DNA from: Firmicutes bacterium UBA6113
GTDB taxonomy: Bacteria; Bacillota; Clostridia; Tissierellales; Sedimentibacteraceae
Direction of reading: 5' to 3'
DNA length: 64,000 nucleotides
Assembly: GCA_002422545.1 (NCBI GenBank)
Contig: DIWF01000005.1
Coordinates: 97,871 to 161,870 of the forward strand
Shown: in pieces, positions 52,416 through 61,560 of the stretch
Layout of the letters: every line of letters begins with the position of its first letter
Position numbering within the stretch: position 1 is the first letter of the stretch
Notes under the pieces: generated by a model
The model's input: only the letters and a program-made list of their open reading frames with translations
Databases searched by the model: none
Told to the model about the DNA's origin: nothing
Program-made: the position numbers and the translations under genes

Positions 52416-52667
52416 TTAATCACACATATTGCATATTACAACCAAAAGCAGGAAGAACCAAAGAAGTGTATCCATTTCTATTCCGCAGTCGCTCTGGCAT
52501 ACTATGCAAACAAGAATTAAAAAGAAAAATAACAGCGAAGAGTCTATTCCCCGTGCACCCAATACAGGTGATACAGGCAGTACCGGAAGAACCGGGGGCC
52601 TTCTGTCACACTGAATGTTTGTGTTTTCATTTGCTTCAACTATATTTTCAGTCCTGCAACTATCCAT
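52416..52667 (-). CDS. Small membrane protein with repeated Leu/Phe-rich helices
   Basis: 83 residues. The N-terminal 35 residues are polar with a PVLPVLPVSPV stretch; two hydrophobic helices follow (SSLLFFFLILVCIVC and TLLWFFLLLVVICN), separated by a short Cys-containing loop and ending in CD. A very good ribosome site GAGGAGG lies nine bases before the ATG. Similar short paired LFFFLLLV proteins occur in many Clostridia, of unknown role. A longer open frame on the opposite strand is a shadow of it. It ends at the same bidirectional terminator. Confidence 0.65.
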   Translation of the reverse strand: MDSCRTENIVEANENTNIQCDRRPPVLPVLPVSPVLGARGIDSSLLFFFLILVCIVCQSDCGIEMDTLLWFFLLLVVICNMCD

Positions 52668-52826
52668 TAATTATAACCTCCTCAATTAATATGCATTTCG
52701 TAATTATTATATTCACCATAGAAATATATGTTAAATAATTGATTTAAAAATCATTGTTTTAAAATATATGCATAATATAGAAATTTATTGAAACAATAAC
52801 ATTATATTAATTAAGGAGGATTGCAC

Positions 52827-53024
52827 ATGGATAAATTTGCCTTGGTGTTAGTCATAATAGGAGCCATAAACTGGGGGCTGATAGCATTGTTTCAATTTGA
52901 TCTGGTTGCGGCTATATTCGGAGGCCAGACAGCTATATTCAGCAGAATAGTATATGGACTTGTAGGATTAGCTGGACTTTACTGCATAACTTTATTATTC
53001 ACCGAACGAGAAAGAACAGATTAA
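52827..53024 (+). CDS. DUF378-family small membrane protein
   Basis: 65 residues with two transmembrane helices (about 4-26 and 40-58). The DUF378 signature GAINWGLIALFQFDLVAAIFG starts near residue 12. The function is unknown. ATG 52827 has AAGGAGG eight bases upstream; a TTG two codons earlier lies inside the ribosome site region. It is a monocistronic gene with its own terminator. Confidence 0.88.
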   Translation: MDKFALVLVIIGAINWGLIALFQFDLVAAIFGGQTAIFSRIVYGLVGLAGLYCITLLFTERERTD

Positions 53025-53025
53025 C

Positions 53026-53057
53026 AAAAAACAATCCGAATTCGGATTGTTTTTTTA
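53026..53057. terminator. Bidirectional Rho-independent terminator
   Basis: A self-complementary ACAATCCGAATTCGGATTGT core flanked by A and T runs. It separates the DUF378 gene from pmbA on the opposite strand. Confidence 0.9.
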
Positions 53058-53063
53058 GAGCTC

Positions 53064-54416
53064 TTATTCTCCTGCTATGGCCAGTTTCTTGATTTTTAAA
53101 GAAGGAGAACCTATGTATGCCTCTCCTGGAAGTCCAAACTTAAGGTCCGAGCCTGTTTCTTCTATATTTTTTAAAAGCTCAAAGTAATTTCCCGCAACTG
53201 TTATCTGTTCCACAGGCTTTGAAATTTTTCCGTCTTTTATTTCATAACCAAGTGCTGCCAGCGAAAAATCCCCTGACACGGAATTCAGTCCTGAATGAAG
53301 TCCTTGAAGTTCCGTTATTAAAATTCCCTTATCCATGACAGAGATCATTTCTTCAAGAGTTTTTTCTCCTTTTTCAACATAGAGATTTGAAGGAGCTATT
53401 CCCACAGATGATTTGTAAGATCCCTTGCTTGCGTTTCCTGTTGTTTCAACTCCGTCTTTTTTTGCAGTCTTCAAATTGTGGAAGTATGTTTTCAAAACAC
53501 CCTTGTCAACGACTTTTTTAAACTTGCTGGCAACTCCTTCTCCATCGAAGGACCTTGATGCCAATCCTCCCTCCATGAAAGGATCATCAACCAACGTGAA
53601 CTTTTCGCTTCCTATTTGTTCATTTAATTTTCCTTTCAGCAAGGACAGATTTTTCTGCACATTTTCCGCTGAGAAAATTCCTTCAAATGCTTCCAATAAA
53701 TCTGCAGCTGCATTGTTTCTTATTACTACTGGGTAGTCTCCTGACTTCACAGACTTTGCTCCAAGCATTGACAATGCCTCATTAACTGCTTCCTCTGCAA
53801 TTTCCTTGGCACTGAATTTGGAAAAATCATTACCAGTGCGGTATGCCATACCTGTTTTTATATCTTCGTTTTCTTTTGCAACTACCACCACATATGTGTA
53901 GGCAATGTTGCTCTTGTCATGAAGGTATAAACCCTTTGTGTTTGACATTATAGTTTCGCCGTAACCGTCGCCGTAGACGCATGTTTCCACCGATTGGATT
54001 CTGTTGTCAATTTTAAAAGCTTCTTCTTCAAGCTGTTTTACAAACTTAATTTTTTCAGCTTCTTCCACTTCTTCAAGTTTAGGATTGAATGTGTCGACTT
54101 TTTTATATTCCTTTGACCCTTCAAAAATATATTCTTCATCATCAGAATCTATTACGGTGGCATTTTCCTTTACATTTTTAACAAGCAACTCTATGGAAGT
54201 TTCATCAACCTTTTCAGTGTAGGAATACCCCATTTTTCCATTGTACATTCCTCTCAGTCCGAGGCCTTCGCTTTCAGACAGACTGTAGCCGTCGAGTTCC
54301 TTTTGAAATACCTTGAGAGAAAGGCTGCTTCCTGCTGAATAAAAAACTTCCATGTCATTTATGCCTTGTTTTTTTCCTTCAGCAAATATTTTATTTATGA
54401 GCATTTTCATATCCAT
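53064..54416 (-). CDS. pmbA: PmbA/TldE-type metalloprotease subunit
   Basis: 450 residues, the typical length. It matches the TldE subunit by SEGLGLRGMYNGKMGYSYTEKVDE, AAADLLEAFEG and the C-terminal GNYFELLKNIEETG segment. There is no HExxxH motif, as expected of the non-catalytic partner. With TldD it forms a ring protease that processes unfolded or modified peptides. The start ATG overlaps the tldD stop (TAATG). It is the second gene of tldD-pmbA. Confidence 0.93.
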   Translation of the reverse strand: MDMKMLINKIFAEGKKQGINDMEVFYSAGSSLSLKVFQKELDGYSLSESEGLGLRGMYNGKMGYSYTEKVDETSIELLVKNVKENATVIDSDDEEYIFEGSKEYKKVDTFNPKLEEVEEAEKIKFVKQLEEEAFKIDNRIQSVETCVYGDGYGETIMSNTKGLYLHDKSNIAYTYVVVVAKENEDIKTGMAYRTGNDFSKFSAKEIAEEAVNEALSMLGAKSVKSGDYPVVIRNNAAADLLEAFEGIFSAENVQKNLSLLKGKLNEQIGSEKFTLVDDPFMEGGLASRSFDGEGVASKFKKVVDKGVLKTYFHNLKTAKKDGVETTGNASKGSYKSSVGIAPSNLYVEKGEKTLEEMISVMDKGILITELQGLHSGLNSVSGDFSLAALGYEIKDGKISKPVEQITVAGNYFELLKNIEETGSDLKFGLPGEAYIGSPSLKIKKLAIAGE

Positions 54417-55807
54417 TATTTTTCACCTTCTCTTCCGCCTACGGTTATTTCAGAAACTCTTATCATGGGCTGGCCTACATTTGTAGGAATGCTTCCGCTT
54501 ACAGAGCCGCACATTCCCTGTCCATGTGTCATGTTGTTTCCAACCATGTCAATTTTGTTCAGTATGTCTGTTCCCTTGCCTATTAATGTTGCGCCTCTTA
54601 CAGGATCCTTGATTTTTCCGTTTTCGATAATATATCCTTCCATTACGGCAAAGTTAAATTCACCTGTGCTTGGATTTACACTTCCGCCTCCCATGTATTT
54701 GGCATAAATTCCTTTTTCGGTGTTGGCTATTATTTCTTCAGGGGAAGATTTTCCGTTGTCTATGAATGTGTTAGACATCCTTGAAGTAGGAGCATATCTG
54801 TAGGACTGCCTTCTTCCTGAACCGGTTATGTCCATTTTCATTCTTCTTGCGTTCAGTTTATCAATCATGTAGCCCTTCAATATTCCGTTTTCTATCAACA
54901 CATTTCTGTGGGAAGGTGTTCCTTCGTCATCTATATTAAATGAACCCCACTCGTTTGGTATTGTTCCGTCATCAATTGCAGTAACAAGCGGTGATGCGAT
55001 TTTTTGACCTACTTTGTCTGAAAATACAGATAAACCCTTGGCAACTGATGTTGCTTCAAGACCATGGCCGCATGCCTCATGGAATATTACTCCCCCGAAG
55101 CCGTTGTCTATTATTACAGGCATTTTTCCGCTTGGGCTGTATTTAGCATTTACCATTGTCACTGCAATGCGTGATGCTTCTCTTGCATATTTGTCAACGT
55201 CAAGGTTTTCATAAAATTCGTAGCCCTTGCTTGCTCCAGGCCCGAAAAATCCTGACTGCATTTCTCCATTTTTGCTGGCAACGGATGAAATTGCAAGACG
55301 TGTTCGAACCCGTTTGTCTTCCTTCCATAAACCTTCTGAATTAGCAACCATTATGTCTTGATTGTAATCCATGTAGCTTACCGTAACCTGTGTTATAAGA
55401 TCATCGTAGTTGAATGCTGTATCGTAGGCACGGCGCATGAGCTGAACCTTTCTTGTTTTTTCAATTGTATTTGGATCAATATGTATTACATTTATATTTT
55501 CATTTTGTGTCATGTTCAAACTTAATGCTATAGTGCCCTGTTTTCCTTCTATGGCTGCAGCTGCTTTTTTTGCTGTTGATATTAAGGAATCCCTGTCAGA
55601 TTTGTTTGTGTAAGCATAAACGCTGTTAAATCCCTTGAATATGCGGATGCCAACGCCGTAATCTCTTCCTGTCATAGTGCTTTCAACTTTTCCGCCTATC
55701 ATTACAATGCCGTTGTTTGTCCTGTCTTCAACATATACTTCTGCAAAATCGCCGCCGGTTGTCAAAGCAGCATTCAGTGTATCTTCAATTACCTGTTTGT
55801 TTAGCAC
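54416..55807 (-). CDS. tldD: TldD zinc metalloprotease subunit
   Basis: 463 residues. The metal site FHEACGHGLEA is present, with H243, E244 and H248 forming HExxxH. Other marks are EVYVEDR, a GVGIR segment and the C-terminal IGNMTHGQGMCGS-like GNNMTHGQGM. TldD/TldE degrades short unfolded peptides and matures some ribosomal peptides. The start is GTG with AGGAGTGATT upstream. It is the first gene of the tldD-pmbA operon, below the tyrS terminator. Confidence 0.95.
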   Translation of the reverse strand: MLNKQVIEDTLNAALTTGGDFAEVYVEDRTNNGIVMIGGKVESTMTGRDYGVGIRIFKGFNSVYAYTNKSDRDSLISTAKKAAAAIEGKQGTIALSLNMTQNENINVIHIDPNTIEKTRKVQLMRRAYDTAFNYDDLITQVTVSYMDYNQDIMVANSEGLWKEDKRVRTRLAISSVASKNGEMQSGFFGPGASKGYEFYENLDVDKYAREASRIAVTMVNAKYSPSGKMPVIIDNGFGGVIFHEACGHGLEATSVAKGLSVFSDKVGQKIASPLVTAIDDGTIPNEWGSFNIDDEGTPSHRNVLIENGILKGYMIDKLNARRMKMDITGSGRRQSYRYAPTSRMSNTFIDNGKSSPEEIIANTEKGIYAKYMGGGSVNPSTGEFNFAVMEGYIIENGKIKDPVRGATLIGKGTDILNKIDMVGNNMTHGQGMCGSVSGSIPTNVGQPMIRVSEITVGGREGEK

Positions 55808-55882
55808 ATAATCACTCCTATCATTTTATAGTACCTTAATATTTTACCATAATTTCCTTAAAGTATTAATAATTTTTTGAGC

Positions 55883-55906
55883 AAAAAAACGACCCCTGAG
55901 GGGTCG
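55883..55906 (-). terminator. Rho-independent terminator after tyrS
   Basis: A 7-bp GC-rich stem CGACCCC/GGGGTCG with loop TGA, followed on the minus strand by seven Ts. Confidence 0.88.
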
Positions 55907-55918
55907 CTTCATATTATG

Positions 55919-57151
55919 TTAAGACAATTTAATTCTGTGGTATACTTTCTTTCCTTTTTTGATTATGAGTTTTTCGTCTTCAAAATCAGCTGCAGTTAAT
56001 ACTGCATTTACATCACTTACCACAACGTCATTTACTGTAACTCCTGATTGCTCAATGAGTCTTCTTCCTTCGCTCTTTGTTTTTATAAGGTTTGCCTTAG
56101 TCATCATGTCTATTACAGACATTCCTTCTCCAAGCTCTTCTTTTGTGATTTCAGTTGTGGGCATGTTTTCTGATTCTGTTCCTTTACCAAACAATGCTCT
56201 TGCTGCTTCCTGAGCATTCATGGCATCTTCTTCCGAATGAATCAGTTTTGTTACTTCAAATGCCAATACCTCCTTGGCTTTGTTAATATCGGAACCTTCC
56301 AATGCACCAAGACGTCTTACTTCATCCATTGGGAGGAAAGTAAGTAGTGCCAGACATTTTTCAACGTCAGCATCACCTATGTTTCTCCAGTACTGGTAAA
56401 ACTCATATGGTGTTGTTTTGTTTCTGTCCAGCCACAAAGCACCCTTTTCAGTCTTGCCCATCTTCTTGCCTTCACTGTTTGTAAGAAGTGAGAAAGTCAT
56501 ACCATAAACCTGCTCTCCGGCTTTCTTTCTCGTGAGTTCCACTCCTCCTATGATGTTTGACCACTGGTCATTTCCGCCAAACTGCATCTTGCAGTTGTAT
56601 TTCTGGTTCAATACATAAAAGTCATAGCTTTGCATGAGCATGTATCCAAATTCAAAAAATGTGAGTCCTTGCTCCATTCTGTTTTTGTAGCAATCTGCAG
56701 CAAGCATTCTGTTTACAGAAAAGTGAACACCCACTTCTCTCATGAAATCCAGGTAATTCAAAGGCAGAAGCCACTCTGCGTTGTTGTCCATTATGGCTTT
56801 TCCTTCTGAAAAATCAAGGAACTTTTCAAAAACTCTCTTGAAGTTTTCAGCATTGCGTGCAATGATTTCCTGTGTCATGATTGAACGCATTCCTGTTCTG
56901 TCGCTTGGATCCCCTATCATTGTAGTTCCGCCACCCAAAAGCGCAATCGGCCTGTGTCCGTGCTTCTGCATTATAGACATTACCATTATTTGAATATAGT
57001 GGCCAATATGAAGGCTGTCTGCAGTAGGGTCAAAACCTATATAAAATGTAACTGATTCCTTGCCCAGCAATTCTCTTATTTCTTCTTCATGAGTGCACTG
57101 CTCAATATATCCTCTTTCTTTCAAAACATCAAAAACATTTCTTTTTTCCAT
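55919..57151 (-). CDS. tyrS: Tyrosyl-tRNA synthetase
   Basis: 410 residues. The HIGH motif is H48-I-G-H51 (SLHIGHYIQ), and the KMSKS-type loop reads KKMGKTEKGALW. A C-terminal S4-like domain (about 340-410) has SEGRRLIEQSGVTVND. It charges tRNA-Tyr in the cytosol. A T-box riboswitch lies upstream, so expression rises when tRNA-Tyr is uncharged. The ATG has AGGAGG six bases upstream. Confidence 0.97.
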   Translation of the reverse strand: MEKRNVFDVLKERGYIEQCTHEEEIRELLGKESVTFYIGFDPTADSLHIGHYIQIMVMSIMQKHGHRPIALLGGGTTMIGDPSDRTGMRSIMTQEIIARNAENFKRVFEKFLDFSEGKAIMDNNAEWLLPLNYLDFMREVGVHFSVNRMLAADCYKNRMEQGLTFFEFGYMLMQSYDFYVLNQKYNCKMQFGGNDQWSNIIGGVELTRKKAGEQVYGMTFSLLTNSEGKKMGKTEKGALWLDRNKTTPYEFYQYWRNIGDADVEKCLALLTFLPMDEVRRLGALEGSDINKAKEVLAFEVTKLIHSEEDAMNAQEAARALFGKGTESENMPTTEITKEELGEGMSVIDMMTKANLIKTKSEGRRLIEQSGVTVNDVVVSDVNAVLTAADFEDEKLIIKKGKKVYHRIKLS

Positions 57152-57171
57152 ATGATTCCTCCTTAAACTTT

Positions 57172-57385
57172 AATTGTCCTTCTGAATAATAAAAGGGCCA
57201 TCTCTCCTGAAAGGACGAGATAACCCGTGGTACCACCTTAATTCGCAAATATTTCTTGCCTCTTCTGAAATAACGGTCAGATAACCCGCTGCACAGCAGT
57301 AACTCCGGAACTGTATTTCACATTTGTACTGAGAATCTTTCACCAACCGACTCACTCTCTGATTTTGTAACCAAATTGTTACTTT
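57172..57385 (-). promoter_or_regulatory. T-box leader of tyrS
   Basis: The conserved T-box sequence AAGGTGGTACCACGGG (57239-57224) is complete. It is followed by CTCGT-CCTT, which makes the antiterminator, and by a terminator hairpin ATCTCGTCCT/AGGAGAGAT with a T-rich tail ending near 57190. Upstream is a long stem I with GGTGAAAG (AGUA/GNUG type). A TAC codon is available in CTCAGTACAAATG near 57326, fitting tyrosine. The exact specifier loop cannot be proven by eye. Confidence 0.9.
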
Positions 57386-57400
57386 GTTTCCTTCACAGTC

Positions 57401-57775
57401 ATGTTAATATGTATTTATAAAAGGAATGATAATATAAATCCAATTTATTGTCAAGGTTTAATTGCAAATCTTAAAAACATCATACCATATATTGACCATT
57501 TGGCCAATCACTGTAATATATCTGTTCTTATTATACACAATTTTCATATATTTTCCACTGATTTACATTTTAATTGTTATATATTTTTCTAAATGCAAAA
57601 ATGTGTAATATAATTGTCACATTTGACATTTAATGAAGTTATTGATTGTTTATTTAAAAACAAGTACATGCTATAATTCCTTATGACGAAAAACTCATTA
57701 ACAAGTTCTAAAATTTCCAAAGAAGCAGGGCGTGCCCTCTTCCTAAAAAATCTAAAGACTAAATAGGAGTGAATT
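57401..57775. other. Intergenic region between tyrS leader and CAP gene
   Basis: 375 AT-rich bases with no convincing ORF. The left part may hold the tyrS promoter. The right part has an extended -10 promoter (TGCTATAAT, 57669-57677) and a leader of about 90 bases with a GC-rich hairpin at 57723-57743 ahead of the CAP gene. The C-rich hairpin is described separately in the findings. Confidence 0.6.
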
Positions 57776-58633
57776 ATGAAAAAGAAAATTATAGCATTAA
57801 CATTGACAGCAGCTTTAGCTTTGTCATCAACATCAGCATTTGCTGCAACAACAGACTGCGAAAAGACATTCAACTATGACCTGAGCAGCTTGCTGAAGGG
57901 AATAACAAACAACACTAATGTTAAGCAGTACAAGCTGACTGTAAACGGACAAGAAATGGATTTGAATTCAATAGACTGGAATACAGTTTTAAACAAAACA
58001 ACTGCAGTTCAAAAGCCAACTGAGCAGAAAACAACTGCTCCAGCTGCAACAAAGCCAGCGGCTACTGCACCAGCTACAGCTAAACCTGCAGCAACAACAC
58101 CAGTTGCAACTAAACCTGCAGCGCCTGTTGTAACTCAGCCGGCAGCCAAGCCAGCTGCAACAACACCGGTTGCAACTAAACCTGCAACTCAAACTGCTGC
58201 ACCTTCAACAGCTACAACAACACCAAGCAACACAACAGTTTCTTCGTCAAATTTATCTTATGAGCAAAAAGTAGCAGAACTTGTGAACATTGAAAGACAA
58301 AAGGCTGGTTTGCCAGCGCTTGTATTTGATTCAGCAGTATCTAATGTTGCCAGAACAAAATCAAAGGACATGGCAGCTAACAATTACTTTGCTCATCAGT
58401 CACCGACATACGGAAGTGCCGGAGACATGTTGACGAAATTTGGAATCAAATGGTCAGCTTGGGGCGAAAACATAGCTTCAGGACAAAAAACTCCGGAAGC
58501 AGTTGTAACAGCGTGGATGAATTCTTCAGGCCACAGAGCAAACATTTTATCTTCTAACTTCTCAAAAATAGGAGTTGGTTATGCAGTAAACTCAAACGGA
58601 ACACCATACTGGACACAGATGTTTACAAACTAA
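57776..58633 (+). CDS. Secreted CAP/SCP-domain protein with Thr/Ala/Pro linker
   Basis: 285 residues. A signal peptide (residues 1-24) ends at AFAATT, a short conserved region follows (about 25-75), then a Thr/Ala/Pro/Lys-rich linker of imperfect repeats (about 80-155, ATKPAA, TTPVATKPA). The CAP domain (160-285) has LVNIERQKAGLPAL, the SKDMAANNYFAHQSP histidine, WGENIASG, AWMNSSGHRANIL and GVGYAVNSNGTPYWTQMF. Bacterial YkwD-type CAP proteins are secreted or bound to the wall; their activity is unclear. The linker is typical of surface-attached proteins. The ribosome site is AGGAGTGAATT. It is transcribed alone. Confidence 0.9.
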   Translation: MKKKIIALTLTAALALSSTSAFAATTDCEKTFNYDLSSLLKGITNNTNVKQYKLTVNGQEMDLNSIDWNTVLNKTTAVQKPTEQKTTAPAATKPAATAPATAKPAATTPVATKPAAPVVTQPAAKPAATTPVATKPATQTAAPSTATTTPSNTTVSSSNLSYEQKVAELVNIERQKAGLPALVFDSAVSNVARTKSKDMAANNYFAHQSPTYGSAGDMLTKFGIKWSAWGENIASGQKTPEAVVTAWMNSSGHRANILSSNFSKIGVGYAVNSNGTPYWTQMFTN

Positions 58634-58666
58634 GAAAAACAACAAAATTTTAGTTTGATCTAATCA

Positions 58667-58708
58667 AAAAACCGCATATGATATGAGCACATATCATATG
58701 CGGTTTTT
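58667..58708. terminator. Strong bidirectional terminator
   Basis: A 19-bp perfect stem beginning AAAAACCGCATATGATATG with loop AGCA, followed by Ts. It ends the CAP gene and the Bce permease gene; its 3' edge touches the stop of the latter. Confidence 0.92.
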
Positions 58709-60690
58709 TATTGTACTATCTTATAATAAACTCTTGCAGTGAGTGTGTACACAATAAAGTAAATCACCGCAAAGACTGCTATGGTTACGGCTGTGCAAAT
58801 TGCAAAAAGCCATACATTTGTTAGATTGAACAGCAGTAACAGCCTGGTTATCATTTTAAATGCTGCAGCTATGTGAACAATGGCCATGGCCAGGGGAAGA
58901 AAAAACACCTTTATTATCTGGCTTTTTATGGAGGTCTTGACCTCGCTTCTGCTCATTCCCACCTTCTGCATGATTTCAAACCTTTCCCTGTCATCATATC
59001 CCTCTGAAATTTGTTTGTAGTAAATTATCAGGACTGTTGCAGAGAGGAATAAAAGCCCAAGGAATATTCCCAAGAACAAAAATCCTCCTATCATGGCATA
59101 AAATTCTTCTTCCAGACCTTGCTTGCTTTCAAATCTAAAATCTACGATTTCTTCCTTTGAACCGGTGAAGTCTCTGTATATGGAATCGGCAAAGGCCTTT
59201 TTTTCATCCTTTGAGCCGTCTACATCAAAGGCAGCATAATAAGAATACTTGGCAGCATCATCCTTGAACTCACTAAGCTGCTTTTCATATATTTCCTCCA
59301 CATCCTTTTCTTCTGCCACTATGTAGTAAACATCTACAAAGACTGCTGTATAATCCTCCTTTATTGGAAATTCATCAAGATTATTTTTTACAGTGTAATT
59401 GTTGTCAAAAAGTGTGAATGAATCTGTTTTATTTTTACTGCAGCTGTAAAAAAGTACCTCCCGGTCTTTCAAGGACACATCTTCTCCGGTTATTTTTTTG
59501 TACTGCTCAGTTGTTATAAAGTACAAATCCGAAATATTTGTGCTTGTAACACTGTTTAACCCATCCGTTATAAACCTGTCGCCGTCTCTTTCCGCATAGA
59601 ACTCCAGGTACTGGTAATCAAACATGTTGCTTATGTTCCTGCCCAGCTTTTGAGCATTTTTATTCACTATGTCCTTAATTTCTCCGGGTTCACTGTCTTT
59701 AGGGTTTCCCAATGTAATGGTCACATCGTTGGGGCAGCGGTTTTCCAGCTGTTCATCCACACCCATGTAAAGTGCAACTGTTGTTGATATCATAACCAGC
59801 ACTGCAGTTGAAAGTATGCAGATATTGGCCAGTCCAACGGCATTTTGCTTCATTCTGTAAATCATTCCGGATATGGATGTGAAATTTTTGGTCCTGTAAT
59901 AATAATTCCTGTTTTGTTTTAAGCGCTTCAAAATCATTATGCTTCCTGCAGTAAAGAGACAGTACGTACCGATTATTACAAGCACCACAGCTATGAAAAA
60001 CAGGTACATGGCACTTAGAGGTGATTTCGTTACCAGCGCTATATAATATCCTGCACCTGTTGCAGCAATGCCAAGCAGTGCAAGAAGATTTTTGGATTTG
60101 GGCTCTTTTTCCCCTGTGCTGCTTCCCTTAAGCAAATCAATAGGATTTGACGAATGAATCTGCATCAGGTTGTATAAAAGGTTTAATAAAAAAATTCCCC
60201 AGAACAAGACAGATGTTGTGACAATTGAAACCTTGCTCACAAAAAATCCCAGCGGTATGGTGAAGTGCAAAATTTTGAATAACAGCATGAATATCAGCTT
60301 GCTGAACAAAATTCCACACATAAGACCAACTAATATTGTGGCGGTTCCAATAAATAAAGTCTCATAAAAAAGTATCTTTGCAATGTGCTTCTTTTCCATT
60401 CCAAGAATGTTGTAAAGGCCGATTTCCTTTTTTCGCCTCTTCATGAGGAAACTGTTTGTATAAAACAGAAATATGACCGAAAATATCCCTATTACTATTG
60501 TTCCCAACATGAGTATTGTCACCACAGAATATGACCCGGGCATTTCTTCAATTCCTTCATTCAATGATATCATGCGCATAATGTAAAACATGGCAACAGT
60601 ACTAATACATGTTATCATGTACGGTACATAAAACTTACCGTTTTTCCTTATGTTTATGAGAGCCAGTCTAGGAAAAAAATGCTTATTCAT
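58708..60690 (-). CDS. BceB-type ABC permease (antimicrobial peptide sensing/export)
   Basis: 660 residues with about ten transmembrane helices. The first four helices form an FtsX-like core, and a large extracellular loop (about 300-515, with YLEFYAERDGDRFI) comes before the last helices. This is the BceB layout, where the loop detects peptide antibiotics such as bacitracin. ATG 60690 follows GGCGGTGGAAAAA; a GTG three codons earlier overlaps the ATPase gene and is less likely. The gene overlaps the ATPase stop by eight bases. It works with the ATPase and the two-component pair that follow. Confidence 0.9.
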   Translation of the reverse strand: MNKHFFPRLALINIRKNGKFYVPYMITCISTVAMFYIMRMISLNEGIEEMPGSYSVVTILMLGTIVIGIFSVIFLFYTNSFLMKRRKKEIGLYNILGMEKKHIAKILFYETLFIGTATILVGLMCGILFSKLIFMLLFKILHFTIPLGFFVSKVSIVTTSVLFWGIFLLNLLYNLMQIHSSNPIDLLKGSSTGEKEPKSKNLLALLGIAATGAGYYIALVTKSPLSAMYLFFIAVVLVIIGTYCLFTAGSIMILKRLKQNRNYYYRTKNFTSISGMIYRMKQNAVGLANICILSTAVLVMISTTVALYMGVDEQLENRCPNDVTITLGNPKDSEPGEIKDIVNKNAQKLGRNISNMFDYQYLEFYAERDGDRFITDGLNSVTSTNISDLYFITTEQYKKITGEDVSLKDREVLFYSCSKNKTDSFTLFDNNYTVKNNLDEFPIKEDYTAVFVDVYYIVAEEKDVEEIYEKQLSEFKDDAAKYSYYAAFDVDGSKDEKKAFADSIYRDFTGSKEEIVDFRFESKQGLEEEFYAMIGGFLFLGIFLGLLFLSATVLIIYYKQISEGYDDRERFEIMQKVGMSRSEVKTSIKSQIIKVFFLPLAMAIVHIAAAFKMITRLLLLFNLTNVWLFAICTAVTIAVFAVIYFIVYTLTARVYYKIVQ

Positions 60691-61450
60691 TTTTTCCACC
60701 GCCAGTTGCTATCATTGTAAGTGTGTTTGAAATTTTCTGATACATTTCTTCTGTTGTTTGAGAAGCCTTGTAAATTTGATGGAACACTTCCCCATCCTTA
60801 ATGAACAGCACCCTTTTTGCGTGGCTAGCAGCCTTTGTGCTGTGAGTAACCATGAGTATTGTCTGCCCTTCTTCATTGATTTCATCAAACAAACGGAGAA
60901 GACCGTCTGTGGCATGGGAATCCAGGGAGCCTGTAGGTTCGTCTGCTAATATAAGCTTTGGTTCGGTAATCAGTGCCCTTGCCACTGCGGCCCTTTGCTT
61001 TTGTCCTCCTGACACCTCATATGGATATTTTGAAAGTATGTCTGAAATTCCAAGTTTTTCAGCTATTACTCTAAGTTTACCATTCATTTCATCATAGGTT
61101 TTTCCTGCCAGAACAAGTGGAAGAAATATGTTGTCCTGCATGGAAAATGTGTCCAACAAGTTGAAGTCCTGAAAAACAAAGCCAAGATTATCACGGCGAA
61201 AAGCAGAAATTTCACTTTCCTTAATTGACGCAAGATTTTTGCCGTTTAATAAAACTTCTCCGCCCGTAGGATTGTCAAGAGCAGCGAGAATGTTCAAAAG
61301 TGTTGTCTTTCCCGAACCTGATTCTCCCATTATTGCAACATATTCACCATTTTCAACTGAAAAAGACACGTTTGAAAGAGCCTGCACATGATTTGTTCCA
61401 AAACGCGAAGTATAAATTTTTTTAAGGTTATTTACCTCTAAAATTGCCAT
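60683..61450 (-). CDS. BceA-type ABC ATP-binding subunit
   Basis: 255 residues with Walker A GESGSGKTT, Q-loop FVFQDFNLL, signature VSGGQKQR, Walker B LILADEPTGSLD and H-loop MVTHS. The sequence LEVNNLKKIYTSRFGTNHVQAL is the usual BceA start. It pairs with the permease directly downstream and begins after an intergenic region of about 110 bases that carries the target of the response regulator. The ATG has AGGAGG about eight bases upstream. Confidence 0.94.
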   Translation of the reverse strand: MAILEVNNLKKIYTSRFGTNHVQALSNVSFSVENGEYVAIMGESGSGKTTLLNILAALDNPTGGEVLLNGKNLASIKESEISAFRRDNLGFVFQDFNLLDTFSMQDNIFLPLVLAGKTYDEMNGKLRVIAEKLGISDILSKYPYEVSGGQKQRAAVARALITEPKLILADEPTGSLDSHATDGLLRLFDEINEEGQTILMVTHSTKAASHAKRVLFIKDGEVFHQIYKASQTTEEMYQKISNTLTMIATGGGKNE

Positions 61451-61560
61451 ATTGACCTCCTGAATTAATTAATATAGCAACAGTATATCAAGCACTTTAA
61501 AATTCAGAAATTGATTTACCTTTCATTTTCATAAGCAACCTTACATTTCTGAAAGGTTAG
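61451..61560 (-). promoter_or_regulatory. Candidate BceR-controlled promoter of the ABC genes
   Basis: The gap between the kinase stop and the ABC ATPase start contains an inverted pair CAGAAAT and ATTTCTG on the minus strand, about 33 bases apart, with AAGG and CCTT-like pieces nearby. It is the expected site for the response regulator, but no match to a known BceR box was found. Confidence 0.4.

Noticed and set aside
52429..52614. Plus-strand ORFs opposite the small membrane protein
   Set aside because: No ribosome site and odd composition; they mirror the minus-strand gene with its strong GAGGAGG site.
57589..57873. Minus-strand ORF of 94 codons
   Set aside because: It overlaps the promoter, leader and signal-peptide region of the CAP gene and has no ribosome site; it is a shadow.
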